The translations under genes were made by a program, and so were the position numbers. Below are positions 1-8,114 of a stretch of DNA of 64,000 nucleotides, one piece after another. How positions within the stretch are numbered: position 1 is the stretch's first letter; every line of letters starts with the position of its first letter. Under the pieces are notes generated by a model. The model was not told the DNA's origin. It did no database searches and saw only the letters and a program-made list of their open reading frames with translations. The DNA is taken from contig OZ220684.1 of the NCBI GenBank assembly GCA_965116395.1, forward strand, positions 4,092,001 to 4,156,000, given 5' to 3'. Source of the stretch: Bin5 sp965116395. GTDB taxonomy: Bacteria > Chloroflexota > Anaerolineae > Caldilineales > Caldilineaceae.

Positions 1-678
1 GACCACGTGGTGGATCTGTTGCTGGACAGTGCGGCGATGGGCGTAAATGTTGTTGAGCGTGAAGGTATAAGTGTTCAGCACCCCGCTCGATTTGTGCTGG
101 TCGGTTCAATGAATCCTGAAGAAGGTGACTTGCGACCGCAGCTGCTGGACCGTTTTGCCCACGCGGTGGATGTTGTCGGCATCGACGAGCCGCGGGCGCG
201 GGTGGAGATACTGCGGCGGCGGACACGGTTCGAGCAGGACGCGGACCGCTTCCGAGACGACTTTGCCGAGGAAGCGACGAGCTTGGGCGAACGCATTATT
301 CAGGCCCGGCGCCACTATAACAATGTGGGTTACACGGACAAAGACCTCTATACAATCGCCGCGCTGACGAGCAGTTTCAACGTGGACGGTCACCGGGCGG
401 ACCTTGTTATACTCAATACTGCGCGTGCACAGGCCGCATTCGATGGACGTGACGCGATAACTGACAGGGACATTCTACTGTCGGCGGAACTGGCGCTTCC
501 ACACCGTATGAAGAAGCAGCCCTTCCAGGATACGGCCCTGCAGCCGGAGCAGCTTGAGGCGAATATGCGCCAAGCGCGCGCCGAAGCTGAGGAAAATGAA
601 GAGTCGATGGAAGAGGCGGACGGCGAAGCGGCATCAACGGAAAAAAAAGTGACGAGGGTGATGACTCAGAGGAACTAG
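1..678 (+). CDS. chlD: Magnesium/cobalt chelatase AAA+ subunit (ChlI-like part of a ChlD-type gene), 5' end outside window
   Basis: The gene runs in from the left edge. The visible part matches the C-terminal half of the ChlI/BchI AAA+ ATPase: a VNVVEREGISV segment, then the sensor region VGSMNPEEGDLRPQLLDRF, then a helical lid domain. These ATPases form rings that drive insertion of Mg2+ or Co2+ into a tetrapyrrole by a large ChlH or CobN subunit. The frame ends at TAG (676-678), just after an acidic linker and a run of eight A (641-648). The -1 frame continues the acidic linker straight into a VWA domain (648-1619), so the two ORFs are one gene. Either a -1 slip makes the long ChlD-type protein while normal termination gives a ChlI-type small subunit, or one A was lost. 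Family assignment is strong; the metal is not determinable here. Confidence 0.85.
   Translation, partial: DHVVDLLLDSAAMGVNVVEREGISVQHPARFVLVGSMNPEEGDLRPQLLDRFAHAVDVVGIDEPRARVEILRRRTRFEQDADRFRDDFAEEATSLGERIIQARRHYNNVGYTDKDLYTIAALTSSFNVDGHRADLVILNTARAQAAFDGRDAITDRDILLSAELALPHRMKKQPFQDTALQPEQLEANMRQARAEAEENEESMEEADGEAASTEKKVTRVMTQRN
641..648 (+). promoter_or_regulatory. A8 slippery tract, candidate -1 frameshift site in the chelatase gene
   Basis: Eight consecutive A residues read GAA AAA AAA G in the upstream frame. A -1 shift here continues as an acidic Ser/Asp/Glu-rich linker (S-D-E-G-D-D-S-E-E-L) that runs without a stop into the VWA domain. The zero frame terminates 28 bases later. Programmed frameshifting in chlD genes, yielding small and medium chelatase subunits from one gene, has been described. 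I see no strong Shine-Dalgarno stimulator about 10 bases upstream and only a weak GC hairpin downstream, so transcriptional slippage or a sequencing indel remain alternatives. Confidence 0.6.
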
Positions 679-1619
679 ATTCCTCGCCGGAGAGCGGAGA
701 AGGCGGCGTAGCACAGCCGGATGCCGCTCCCCAACAGAGTTCATCACCCGGAGACGAAAAAGGGGCCCGCAAGCCGGTCGACGTCGGCGAGATGTTCGAG
801 GCTCGCAAACTGGATACGCCGCTCGACAAGATGACGCGCGAGAAGTCGGGCAAGCGCTCCTACAGCCGTACCGATCGCAAACGGGGCCGTTACATCAAGG
901 CGCGGCCGGCCCACGACAAGCTCGACGATATTGCCTTTGACGCCACCTTGCGAGGCGCCGCGCCCTATCAGAAGGAACGGCACGAGAGCGGGGAGAGCGA
1001 TCTGGCGTTGCAGTTGCGGATGTCCGACCTGCAGCGAAAGATCCGGGTGCGACGGACGGGCAACCTCATTCTCTTTGTGGTGGACGCCAGCTGGTCGATG
1101 GCGGCCAGCGAACGGATGGAAGCCACGAAGGGCGCGATTTTCAGCCTTTTGGTAGAAGCATATCAGCGCCGCGACCAGGTGGGACTGGTTGTATTTCAGC
1201 GCGACAAGGCGCGGGTGGTGCTGCCGCCGACCAACAGTGTCGAGCTGGCGGAGAAGGCGCTGCAAGATCTTCCTGTGGGGGGCAAGACCCCGCTCAGCAG
1301 CGGTCTGCTGGCGACCTGGCAGGTGGTAGAAAATGCCCAACGGCGCGATCCGGAACTGCGTCCTCTGGTGATGCTGTTGACGGACGGAGCCGGCAACGTA
1401 AGCATGACGGGCATGCCGGCGCAGGAAGAGGCGATGAAGATGGCTTCTCTGTTCGCGAATGAGGAAGTGCGCACCATCGTCATCAATATGGAGCACATGG
1501 CATTTGATCGCGGGCTGGCGCAGGCACTGGCCGAGGAGATGGGCGGCGTTTGTTACAATTTGCCGGATCTACGGGCGGACACGCTGCTGAACACGGTCAA
1601 GCGGGAGATCGGCGGGTAG
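648..1619 (+). CDS. chlD: VWA domain part of ChlD-type chelatase subunit (trans-frame continuation)
   Basis: This is the C-terminal half of the chelatase medium subunit, read in the -1 frame from the A8 tract. It begins with an acidic and polar linker, followed by a basic conserved stretch (about 800-1050) and an integrin I-like VWA domain. The metal-ion-dependent adhesion site is intact: DASWS (D-x-S-x-S), a Thr in GGKTPLSSG, and an Asp in LLTDGAGN. In the family this domain docks on the AAA+ ring and links it to the large catalytic subunit. If translated independently the first ATG would be at 792, but that would start inside the linker, so a frameshift product fits better. It ends with TAG at 1617-1619. 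The large subunit (ChlH/CobN) is not in the window. Confidence 0.85.
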   Translation, partial: SDEGDDSEELDSSPESGEGGVAQPDAAPQQSSSPGDEKGARKPVDVGEMFEARKLDTPLDKMTREKSGKRSYSRTDRKRGRYIKARPAHDKLDDIAFDATLRGAAPYQKERHESGESDLALQLRMSDLQRKIRVRRTGNLILFVVDASWSMAASERMEATKGAIFSLLVEAYQRRDQVGLVVFQRDKARVVLPPTNSVELAEKALQDLPVGGKTPLSSGLLATWQVVENAQRRDPELRPLVMLLTDGAGNVSMTGMPAQEEAMKMASLFANEEVRTIVINMEHMAFDRGLAQALAEEMGGVCYNLPDLRADTLLNTVKREIGG

Positions 1620-1668
1620 GTGGAGGTTGAATTTAGGGACGCCGGCCACCGAGTCGACGGGAATTAAT

Positions 1669-1696
1669 CTGTTAACAGACCACAGTCTGTCAACAG
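1669..1696. promoter_or_regulatory. 12-bp inverted repeat between chelatase and TPR genes
   Basis: CTGTTAACAGAC and GTCTGTCAACAG pair at 11 of 12 positions around a CACA loop. It lies 50 bases after the chelatase stop and 31 before the next start. There is no following T-run, so an operator or mRNA processing hairpin is as likely as a terminator. Confidence 0.45.
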
Positions 1697-1726
1697 GCAA
1701 TAACTTCGCATAGCGAGAAACGCTGG

Positions 1727-3091
1727 ATGACTACTGACACACGCAGGCAAGGCAACGCGGCCGCTCTGAAAGGTTCCTGGGAGGCGCTGCACGCAGAGGC
1801 AGTGGCTCTTTCACGGCAGGGGAATGACGAGGCGCTGGGCAAGTACGGTTTACTGGTGGAACGGCTGGCCGGGATGCCGGAGGCGCGTCGGATGGCCAAG
1901 GAGCAGAGGCTGCAAGTCATACTTGATCAGAGTATGCTCGGCCTGCAGTCGCACTATGCCAGGCGCAACCGTCTGGACGAGATGGCGACAGCCGACGACA
2001 GCGTGTTGGAGAACCTGAGCGAGGACGCCTTGTCACTGTGGCGGGAGAATCAGGCGCGCGCTTTCTGGTGGCAAGGCCGCCACGCAGAGGCAGCCGCGAT
2101 CTTGCGGGCTGAAGGGGACAAGCTTCCCTTTGACGTCGACTTGCGATGGCTACTCTTCTCGATCCTCATTGATGACGGTAGATTGGATGAGGCCGAAGTG
2201 GTAAGGGGTACTCTGGTCAGCGAGTTGCAGAAACTGTTCAGCTCGCAAGGTCTGGCGGAGGCCCTGGTCGAAGATGTGGACGTCCAGTTGAAGGTAAAGG
2301 AGCGGCTGGCAGGGGAGGGCGAGAACAACCAGGTGTCGCTCCAGTTTGGGCTGATGCACTTTCTGCGCGCCAATGTAGAGTTGGAGCGAGGGCGCTGGCA
2401 GGAGGCGGTTGATGCGTTCGGCAAGGCTACTAAAGTGTCGGAAGCATACAGCGAGCGCTGGCATCTGCTATACCGGCCGCTTGTACTCAACAATCAGGGC
2501 CGCCTGGCGCAGCGGGCGCTCAATCGCGAGGATTCGCCGGCTTCGCAGGGGTTCTGGCGGGGTCTATCCGGTTACTACGCGGGCGACCGGCAGGGGGCTA
2601 TGACGGAATGGAGGCGGGTGGCCCAGATACCGCTTGAAAAAGTTACGCTGGCGTCTGTCGGTGACTGGATTCTATCCCACTACTATATTGACGCGGCGGA
2701 GGATTCGTCAGCAGGCGAAGAGGAAACGGCGGCGGCTGAGGACGCAGACAGCCTTGACAACGGCGAGGACCAGAGCGGCAACAAGCTTTCACAAAATGTC
2801 AGTCAGGGGTTGCAAGTCGCTCTGAACCTGCTAGGCCAGCAGGAAACCCGACGGGACCCGCTCGTATTGGGACTGGCGGCGCTGGGATGGGGGATGAACG
2901 GCTACAGGGAACACCTGCACCGCAACCTGCGTCATGCGGTCGAGCAGCTGCGGGCGTCGCTTCAGGACAATAAACTTTCCGTCTTCAACTGGTATTTTTT
3001 CCGTGATCTGCTGCCGGCAGAGAGTTTTGCAGAAATCGAGACTTACTTCCACAGACCTCAGACTGAGGAAAGCGGGCCCCAAGAAACGTAG
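1727..3091 (+). CDS. TPR-like helical repeat protein, function unknown
   Basis: A 454-residue soluble protein made almost entirely of alpha helices with tetratricopeptide-like spacing (for example ARAFWWQGRHAEAAAILRAE, and a unit containing ANVELERGRWQEAVDAFGKA). Such repeats scaffold protein-protein contacts. There is no signal peptide or membrane segment. An acidic low-complexity insert (about residues 321-350, rich in E, D, S) interrupts the repeat region. It follows the chelatase gene on the same strand after about 107 bases containing a hairpin, so co-transcription is possible and a role as accessory or assembly factor is a guess. The ribosome binding site is weak. Confidence 0.7.
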   Translation: MTTDTRRQGNAAALKGSWEALHAEAVALSRQGNDEALGKYGLLVERLAGMPEARRMAKEQRLQVILDQSMLGLQSHYARRNRLDEMATADDSVLENLSEDALSLWRENQARAFWWQGRHAEAAAILRAEGDKLPFDVDLRWLLFSILIDDGRLDEAEVVRGTLVSELQKLFSSQGLAEALVEDVDVQLKVKERLAGEGENNQVSLQFGLMHFLRANVELERGRWQEAVDAFGKATKVSEAYSERWHLLYRPLVLNNQGRLAQRALNREDSPASQGFWRGLSGYYAGDRQGAMTEWRRVAQIPLEKVTLASVGDWILSHYYIDAAEDSSAGEEETAAAEDADSLDNGEDQSGNKLSQNVSQGLQVALNLLGQQETRRDPLVLGLAALGWGMNGYREHLHRNLRHAVEQLRASLQDNKLSVFNWYFFRDLLPAESFAEIETYFHRPQTEESGPQET

Positions 3092-3159
3092 CGAGCAAGA
3101 TGCCGACGCGGATTCCTCTTTTTTGCACCGGCGGTAGGAACCTAGTTACAGGATTGCCT

Positions 3160-3855
3160 TCACCCTCGATTTCGGTACGCGTGTAGCACACCTCCGTAGG
3201 GAACCGGCCTGATTCGCTTGCGCCACTTCGCCCAGGTACTCATAAGATGGGGCCAGAAAGGGCTTTCCGCGCCCATGGGTCTGGCAACCTGCAGGGCATC
3301 GATAAACGACTCCGGATCGTCTTCAAACTCCGGCATCTCCATGTAGCAGTGCCCCAATTCGAAGGGAATATGTGCGTCGCTGCCGGCGGTGATCAGCAGG
3401 CCGCGTTCCTGGGCCAGCGCCAGGGCTGCGAGATTGTCCTGCGGTCGGACGCAGCGGGCGTTGCGCACTTCGAGCGCGTCCACCTGATCGATCACCTCCA
3501 GCACGTTCGCCATACCCATTGCCGAGTTTCGCAAAGAGTCCAGCGGATGGGGTATGGAGATAACGGCACCTTGGTCGCGCAGGCGGCGAATCGTTTCCTG
3601 CGGCGACAGGCCGCGCGGCACTTCCTCCTTGACGAAATAGGCGATCAGTTCGCCGTGGGTCGTCATGATCTCTTCGCCGACGATGATCAGATCTGGGGCA
3701 AGCTCTTTGGCTCTCAGTGCCCCGGCCAGATTGTCGTGTTCGGTGATCGCCAGTTTGTCAAGGCCGAGACTGCGGGCACGAGCAATTGCTGCCTCGGGCC
3801 TTGTCAGGCAATCCTTGCTATAGATGGTGTGTGAATGCAGGTCGACTTTCCACAT
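3160..3855 (-). CDS. PHP-domain metal-dependent phosphoesterase
   Basis: 231 residues of the polymerase and histidinol phosphatase (PHP) fold. Metal-binding motifs are visible in order: DLHSHT (residues 5-10), EHDN, a His in ISIPHPLDS and the terminal SDAH. The nearest characterised relatives hydrolyse nucleotides or phosphate esters (the RNase AM/YciV type), but the substrate cannot be read from sequence. Length matches stand-alone PHP proteins. It lies 60 bases downstream of the flippase-like gene on the same strand and is convergent with the TPR gene. Confidence 0.8.
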   Translation of the reverse strand: MWKVDLHSHTIYSKDCLTRPEAAIARARSLGLDKLAITEHDNLAGALRAKELAPDLIIVGEEIMTTHGELIAYFVKEEVPRGLSPQETIRRLRDQGAVISIPHPLDSLRNSAMGMANVLEVIDQVDALEVRNARCVRPQDNLAALALAQERGLLITAGSDAHIPFELGHCYMEMPEFEDDPESFIDALQVARPMGAESPFWPHLMSTWAKWRKRIRPVPYGGVLHAYRNRG

Positions 3856-3915
3856 GGCGTCAAGGTGTCCTGTGATTGAATCCTGGAAGAGTTGTGCGGC
3901 TGCGCCGGCTCGCTT

Positions 3916-4905
3916 TCAAGCTGCTCTTTCCTCAACATTGGGACTTTTCTGGGTGGACAGCAAATGGGGCCAGAGAGCCAGACTGAGCAGGCCGATGGCG
4001 ACACCGAACCAGAGGGTGGCAAAGCGGATCAACAGTGCGGCGGCGGCGCCGGCGGGCCGGGACAGACCCAACAGCTGGATACTGAGCGCGGCCAGCGAAC
4101 TCTCGACACCACCCAGACCGCCGGGCGTCGCGACCACGGCGCCGACGACGGAGGACATATTGAAGGCAGAGACAGAGGTCAGCATGGTATCGAAACCGGG
4201 GGCGACGCCGAAACCCAGCATTACGAGGTAGAAGGCAAGACCCTGGCTGGCCCAACTGACCAAGCCGATCAGGACCGAGGTGATCAGGTATTTGGGTTGG
4301 AGGAGAAAGTAGCTGCTTTCGTAGAAGGCGGCCAGTTTGTCGGCGAAGCGGTTGACTAGCGGTATGCGGTGTCCCAGGGCAAGGCACCAAAGAGCGAGCG
4401 GTCGTAACTGGATGGCAACGATAATGGCGGCAATGACCAGCAGGGCGGCCACTGCTGCCAGCCGGATTGTCTCGTCGTCGATCGCAAGCAGTCCGATGCC
4501 GGCGAGCAGGATCATGGCCAGGCCGTCGGTCATGCGCTCGGCCAGCACGACGGATGCGACGACGGAGACGGGTGCACCGCTGACATTGCGAACCATGAAG
4601 GCGCGCACGAATTCGCCCACTTTTCCAGGGGTCATCATCATCAGGAAGCCGATGCCGTAGATGCGGGCGCTGTCGCCGAAGCTGATCGGCGTTCGGATCA
4701 GGCGCAGATACCAGTGCCATTTGAGTAGGCGGACGCCAAAGTTTACAAGTGTCAGCCCCAGTACAGGCGGCAGCAACATCCAAGGGAAGCCGGCAAGCAG
4801 GGTGGTCAGCTGGCGCCAGTCACCATATAGTATCAGTGCTATGTATACCAGCAGGGCCAGCAGAAGTGACCAGAGTAACTGGATTCCCAGCCGTTTTCGG
4901 TCCAT
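3916..4905 (-). CDS. Flippase-like / lysylphosphatidylglycerol synthase TM-region family membrane protein
   Basis: 329 residues with about eight hydrophobic segments, the first near residues 9-27. The conserved segment PGKVGEFVRAFMVRN is characteristic of the UPF0104/AglD/MprF transmembrane family, and GGLGGVESSLAAL near residue 260 is the second family signature. Members are linked to lipid or glycolipid transfer across the membrane. The catalytic MprF aminoacyl-transferase domain is absent, so this is the stand-alone membrane form. It starts at ATG 4905 with GGAAG five bases upstream. It precedes the PHP gene on the same strand and follows menH after about 140 bases. Confidence 0.8.
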   Translation of the reverse strand: MDRKRLGIQLLWSLLLALLVYIALILYGDWRQLTTLLAGFPWMLLPPVLGLTLVNFGVRLLKWHWYLRLIRTPISFGDSARIYGIGFLMMMTPGKVGEFVRAFMVRNVSGAPVSVVASVVLAERMTDGLAMILLAGIGLLAIDDETIRLAAVAALLVIAAIIVAIQLRPLALWCLALGHRIPLVNRFADKLAAFYESSYFLLQPKYLITSVLIGLVSWASQGLAFYLVMLGFGVAPGFDTMLTSVSAFNMSSVVGAVVATPGGLGGVESSLAALSIQLLGLSRPAGAAAALLIRFATLWFGVAIGLLSLALWPHLLSTQKSPNVEERAA

Positions 4906-5044
4906 ATTTCTTCCGTCTAAGAGAGCGGTGCAAATGAACCTAAACTTACCGGCTCACTGTATGCAGTCATTATAGTACTGGGAGGCAGGATTGCTTAATT
5001 ACGGGGTGCTGAACCACGAGAGCTTACAAGAGGCCGGGTCAGCT

Positions 5045-5881
5045 TTAAGGTGCGCTCGGCCGAGAGTTGTCGGTCTCGCGCCAGAAGTTGAGGACAGCCT
5101 GCGTAAACGCTTGCGGCTTCTCCAGTTGGACGGCGTGACCGGTATTCGGGAATTCGACCAAGTGCGAATGTGGCATCATCTGCGCCATGTGACGGTTGAC
5201 TGTGACGAATTTTCCGTCGTCTGCGCCAACGATGAGAAGGGCAGGCGCGGACATGGCGGGCAGATCGGCGTGGAGGGCGGGTTGGACACCGGTGCCCATT
5301 CCACGCAGACTATTGGCGAGGCCGACAGGGTTGTTGTGCAGGCGCTGCTCTCTTAGCTGGCGGCGCTGCTCCGGGGCAAGGTTGCGTTGCTGGCTTTTCC
5401 ACATTGGCAGGGACTCCCAGTGGTCGACGAAGGGGGCGATGCCGTCCCGTTCGATGCGGTCGGCCAAGGCGTTGTCGCGGCGGCGGCGTTCGGCCCGGTC
5501 GGTTGCCGATTCGATGCCCGGTGAGGCGCTGACCAATGTCAGGGAGCGCAGGCGGTCGGGGTAGGTAAGGGCAAAGTAGAGCGCAAGCCGGCCGCCCATC
5601 GAGTAGCCCAGAATGTGGGCGGCGCCGTCAGTTGACTTATCCAGCAGGGAGGCCAGATCAGCGGCGGCGCGGGCCATGTGGTAGCGTTCCGGATTTGAGG
5701 GGGCGGGCGAGCGGCCATGGCCGAGCAGGTCGGGCGCGAGGGCACGGTAACCGGCGGCGGCGAAGGACTGGGCGGCCTCGGCCCAGCTGCGGCCGTGTCC
5801 GGTGAACCCGTGGAGGAGCAGGGCGGGCGGCGCGGACTGGCTGCCCCAACTGTGTAGGTGGTAGGTGAGCGTCGGGGTCAT
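5045..5881 (-). CDS. menH: MenH-like alpha/beta hydrolase (SHCHC synthase)
   Basis: An alpha/beta hydrolase of 278 residues. It has the oxyanion-hole motif LLLHGFTGHG (residues 21-30), nucleophile Ser94 in GYSMGG, an acid residue in the VGADD segment and His in NTGHAVQ. MenH removes pyruvate from SEPHCHC to give 2-succinyl-6-hydroxy-2,4-cyclohexadiene-1-carboxylate. The GHGRS and GYSMGG pattern plus the men context support MenH over a general esterase. I start it at ATG 5881 because the extra 18 residues of the longer GTG-initiated frame (to 5935) are unlike family members. It is separated from menE by a PhyH gene and a toxin-antitoxin-derived gene. Confidence 0.8.
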   Translation of the reverse strand: MTPTLTYHLHSWGSQSAPPALLLHGFTGHGRSWAEAAQSFAAAGYRALAPDLLGHGRSPAPSNPERYHMARAAADLASLLDKSTDGAAHILGYSMGGRLALYFALTYPDRLRSLTLVSASPGIESATDRAERRRRDNALADRIERDGIAPFVDHWESLPMWKSQQRNLAPEQRRQLREQRLHNNPVGLANSLRGMGTGVQPALHADLPAMSAPALLIVGADDGKFVTVNRHMAQMMPHSHLVEFPNTGHAVQLEKPQAFTQAVLNFWRETDNSRPSAP

Positions 5882-6017
5882 CGGTGCAGACGCAAGGTCA
5901 GGCTGAAGGCGTTGGAAGCGCCGCTGCCCTGTCACAGGGCGCGGCCAGTTTTCCAGCTGGTAGCGGCACAGCGGATGGCATCGACCGCGCCGCTACCGAT
6001 TCTTGCATCGTCGACTT

Positions 6018-6890
6018 TCAGCGACCGTTCTTCGGCATTGAGAGTGGAAACCCTTCGCCCATCAGTTTCTCACCGTCGTTCACAGTGAAGTTTGGGATCA
6101 GGGGATGGTTCGGCGCCTGGTCGATCTTCACTTTGACGCCGTCTGCCATGAAGATGATGACATGGGCGCGGCGCTGCCGGTTGGTCACATTGGCGGGGGT
6201 GGCGTGAAAGTTGAGGCAGTGGTGGAACATGCACTCGCCGGCTTTCAGCTCGACAGGTTTCCCGATCTCAGCCGGTTCATAGGCCATTTTCTGGCGAACA
6301 GTTTCCTCCGCTTCGCGGCCTTCGGCCTCGGCGGCTGCGCGCGCGGCCAGTTCGGCGGCATAGGACTCGAGGCCGAAACGTGGATCCTTGTGACTGCCGG
6401 GCACGACGTGCATGCAGCCGTTCTCCGGGGTTACATCATCGAGCGCGAGCCAGCAGGTTACGATGCGAGGCTCATCGAGGGGCCACAAGTAGAAGTCCTG
6501 GTGATAGCGGAAGTGGCCATTGTCGCCTGGCGGCTTGGAGATGACCTGATCATGCCACAGGCGGACGCGGGGGGAGTTCAGGAGGGCGCAGGCGACGCCG
6601 GAAATGACAGGGTGATGGAGCAGCTGCTCGTAGGAAGGCTCCCGCTTGAACATGTTGACGTACTGGGTGAGGACGCGCGGGCGTTCTTCCTGTGCCGTGG
6701 TGTCCATCGGCGCCCCTCGGCGGTGTCCGAACTGGAACTCCACTTCGGAGTCGTCGCCGCCGGCAGATTCGATGGCGATGACATTGTCGAGGGCGGTGCG
6801 CAGCTCTTCGACTTCGGCGGTGTCGAGGACGGGGCCGTAGCGCAGGTAGCCGTTGTCGGCGAAGTAGTCGATCTGTTGTTGGGTGATCAT
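6018..6890 (-). CDS. Phytanoyl-CoA dioxygenase (PhyH) family Fe(II)/2-oxoglutarate oxygenase
   Basis: 290 residues with the full facial triad: His130 and Asp132 in YHQDFY, then a distal His (224 or 229) in FHHCLNFHATPAN, and Arg241 positioned to bind 2-oxoglutarate. The family landmark VVPGSHKDPRFG follows. Such enzymes hydroxylate small hydrophobic substrates. It sits between menH and the BrnA-like gene on the same strand, 12 bases from the latter, so it is probably co-transcribed with the men block, but no quinone-tailoring role is established. An Ala/Glu-rich helical insert (about residues 176-200) is unusual but seen in the family. The start is supported by GAGGAA upstream. Confidence 0.85.
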   Translation of the reverse strand: MITQQQIDYFADNGYLRYGPVLDTAEVEELRTALDNVIAIESAGGDDSEVEFQFGHRRGAPMDTTAQEERPRVLTQYVNMFKREPSYEQLLHHPVISGVACALLNSPRVRLWHDQVISKPPGDNGHFRYHQDFYLWPLDEPRIVTCWLALDDVTPENGCMHVVPGSHKDPRFGLESYAAELAARAAAEAEGREAEETVRQKMAYEPAEIGKPVELKAGECMFHHCLNFHATPANVTNRQRRAHVIIFMADGVKVKIDQAPNHPLIPNFTVNDGEKLMGEGFPLSMPKNGR

Positions 6891-6902
6891 GGTTGGTATT
6901 CC

Positions 6903-7769
6903 TCAGAGTTTATGAAAGCTGTAGTCTTCTACGTCTGCTTCGTGGAGAGAGCAGTAGTGTTCGATGGTCCACTTCTTGGCGGCCAGCATCGAGGAAAACG
7001 TGCGACGTTGACCGTCTAAACGGGATAGCAGAGAGTACAATTTATCTTCTTTCGATATATTGCCTTCGGCAACCAGCATCTCTTCAACAAACAGTCGGAA
7101 GCAGTCGCGTTCAGCAGGAGAGAGCCACGCAAACGACGCTCTGAGTTCAGAACGGCGCGGAGGCGTCGCGGGATGGCGTCTGGAATCGAAATGGTTGATT
7201 GCCCAGCGTTTTGCGGCATGCATTGTACGAAAAGATCGAGATGTTTTGTCAAAATGGGAGTCAATCGAGAACAGATCCCGCTTTTCCGATACACGTCCTT
7301 CAGCCACTTGTGTCCCGTCAACAGACAACTTGAATCTTGTCCGGTTTTCGGAGGATGCCCAGGAAATAGCAGCCCTGGAAGTAGCTGCGTGTGGTAGATC
7401 TGCCAGTGCGTGGTGAAAATCATAATGCTCAACGGCCCAGTTTTTGGCATCCCTCATCGTGAGAAACGAATGGGTAGTTTCGTCAATTACAGACGTTGTA
7501 GTAAACAGATCTCGTTTTGCTGAGACTTGACCACAGGCAACGCGCGTCTTATCCACAAACAGGTCAAAACTTGTGCGACTTTCAGGAGGTTGCCAGGAGA
7601 ACGAGGCTCGGACATGCGGCATCATTTCGTGGGCCGGGCTTGCATGCCGAAACCAGTCCTCATCCAACTCGAAAGCGTCCGGGTCGGCTTCTATTCCGGC
7701 CTGGATAGCAGCCTCTTCGCCCTCCTCGGCCGCGATCTCGTCGAAAGTTCTTTTTCTACTCTTGTTCAT
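6903..7769 (-). CDS. BrnA-like antitoxin N-terminus fused to three tandem copies of an unrecognised domain
   Basis: 288 residues. Residues about 14-53 resemble the N-terminal part of BrnA/DUF4415 antitoxins: the pattern IEADPDAFELDEDWF then ASPAHEMMPHV. The usual ribbon-helix-helix DNA-binding part is absent. Instead there are three repeats (about 54-118, 132-196, 210-273) sharing ASFxW, then ExRxxFxLFV, then VAxGxVSxKRDLF, then SFxTMxAAKxWAIEHYD. I do not recognise this repeat. The gene overlaps by 14 bases the decayed brnT reading frame just upstream, the arrangement expected for brnT-brnA. This suggests an antitoxin re-used after toxin loss. It lies inside the men block, 12 bases before a PhyH gene. 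The BrnA similarity is by eye and needs a profile search. Confidence 0.6.
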   Translation of the reverse strand: MNKSRKRTFDEIAAEEGEEAAIQAGIEADPDAFELDEDWFRHASPAHEMMPHVRASFSWQPPESRTSFDLFVDKTRVACGQVSAKRDLFTTTSVIDETTHSFLTMRDAKNWAVEHYDFHHALADLPHAATSRAAISWASSENRTRFKLSVDGTQVAEGRVSEKRDLFSIDSHFDKTSRSFRTMHAAKRWAINHFDSRRHPATPPRRSELRASFAWLSPAERDCFRLFVEEMLVAEGNISKEDKLYSLLSRLDGQRRTFSSMLAAKKWTIEHYCSLHEADVEDYSFHKL

Positions 7770-8006
7770 ATCGTCTCACCTCTCCCGGATCGGCTTGGCG
7801 CAAGCTTATGATTCGAGTCCTGACGCCGCGATCGGTATACACAACTACGTGAAGCCTCACCCCGATGTAGCCGTAGGCGCCGAAGCGAAGCTCAGAGTGG
7901 CGGAGGTCCTGCTACACGGACGCCGTAGCCCATTCAAAGTCATAAACGGCAGTGAAATCAATCCCATGTTTTCGCGATATGCGCGGCGCTTGTTGTCATC
8001 CCTGTC
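7756..8006 (-). pseudogene. Decayed brnT-like toxin gene
   Basis: Read on the minus strand, the 3' part translates as KHGIDF (the BrnT core), then an E-L-R-F segment, then LHVVVYTDRGVRTRIIS and a C-terminal RRYEQE, all BrnT landmarks (RelE-like ribonuclease fold). The frame is broken by TAG at 7912-7914. Upstream, DDNKRRAYRE lies in another frame, joined at an A4 run (7969-7972) where one extra A would restore the KHGIDF frame. A further TAA lies at 8007-8009. The end overlaps the next gene start by 14 bases, as in intact brnTA operons. The toxin is therefore almost certainly inactive. Confidence 0.65.
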
Positions 8007-8114
8007 TTAGTCCTCTTCCGTTTTCTATATCATATCGGCAAACGCCTTTGTGTCAATTATCAAGGCAGGGTCGCCAAGGATTCCCTTATCGTGTCACGGT
8101 TGGATTGAAAGGAG

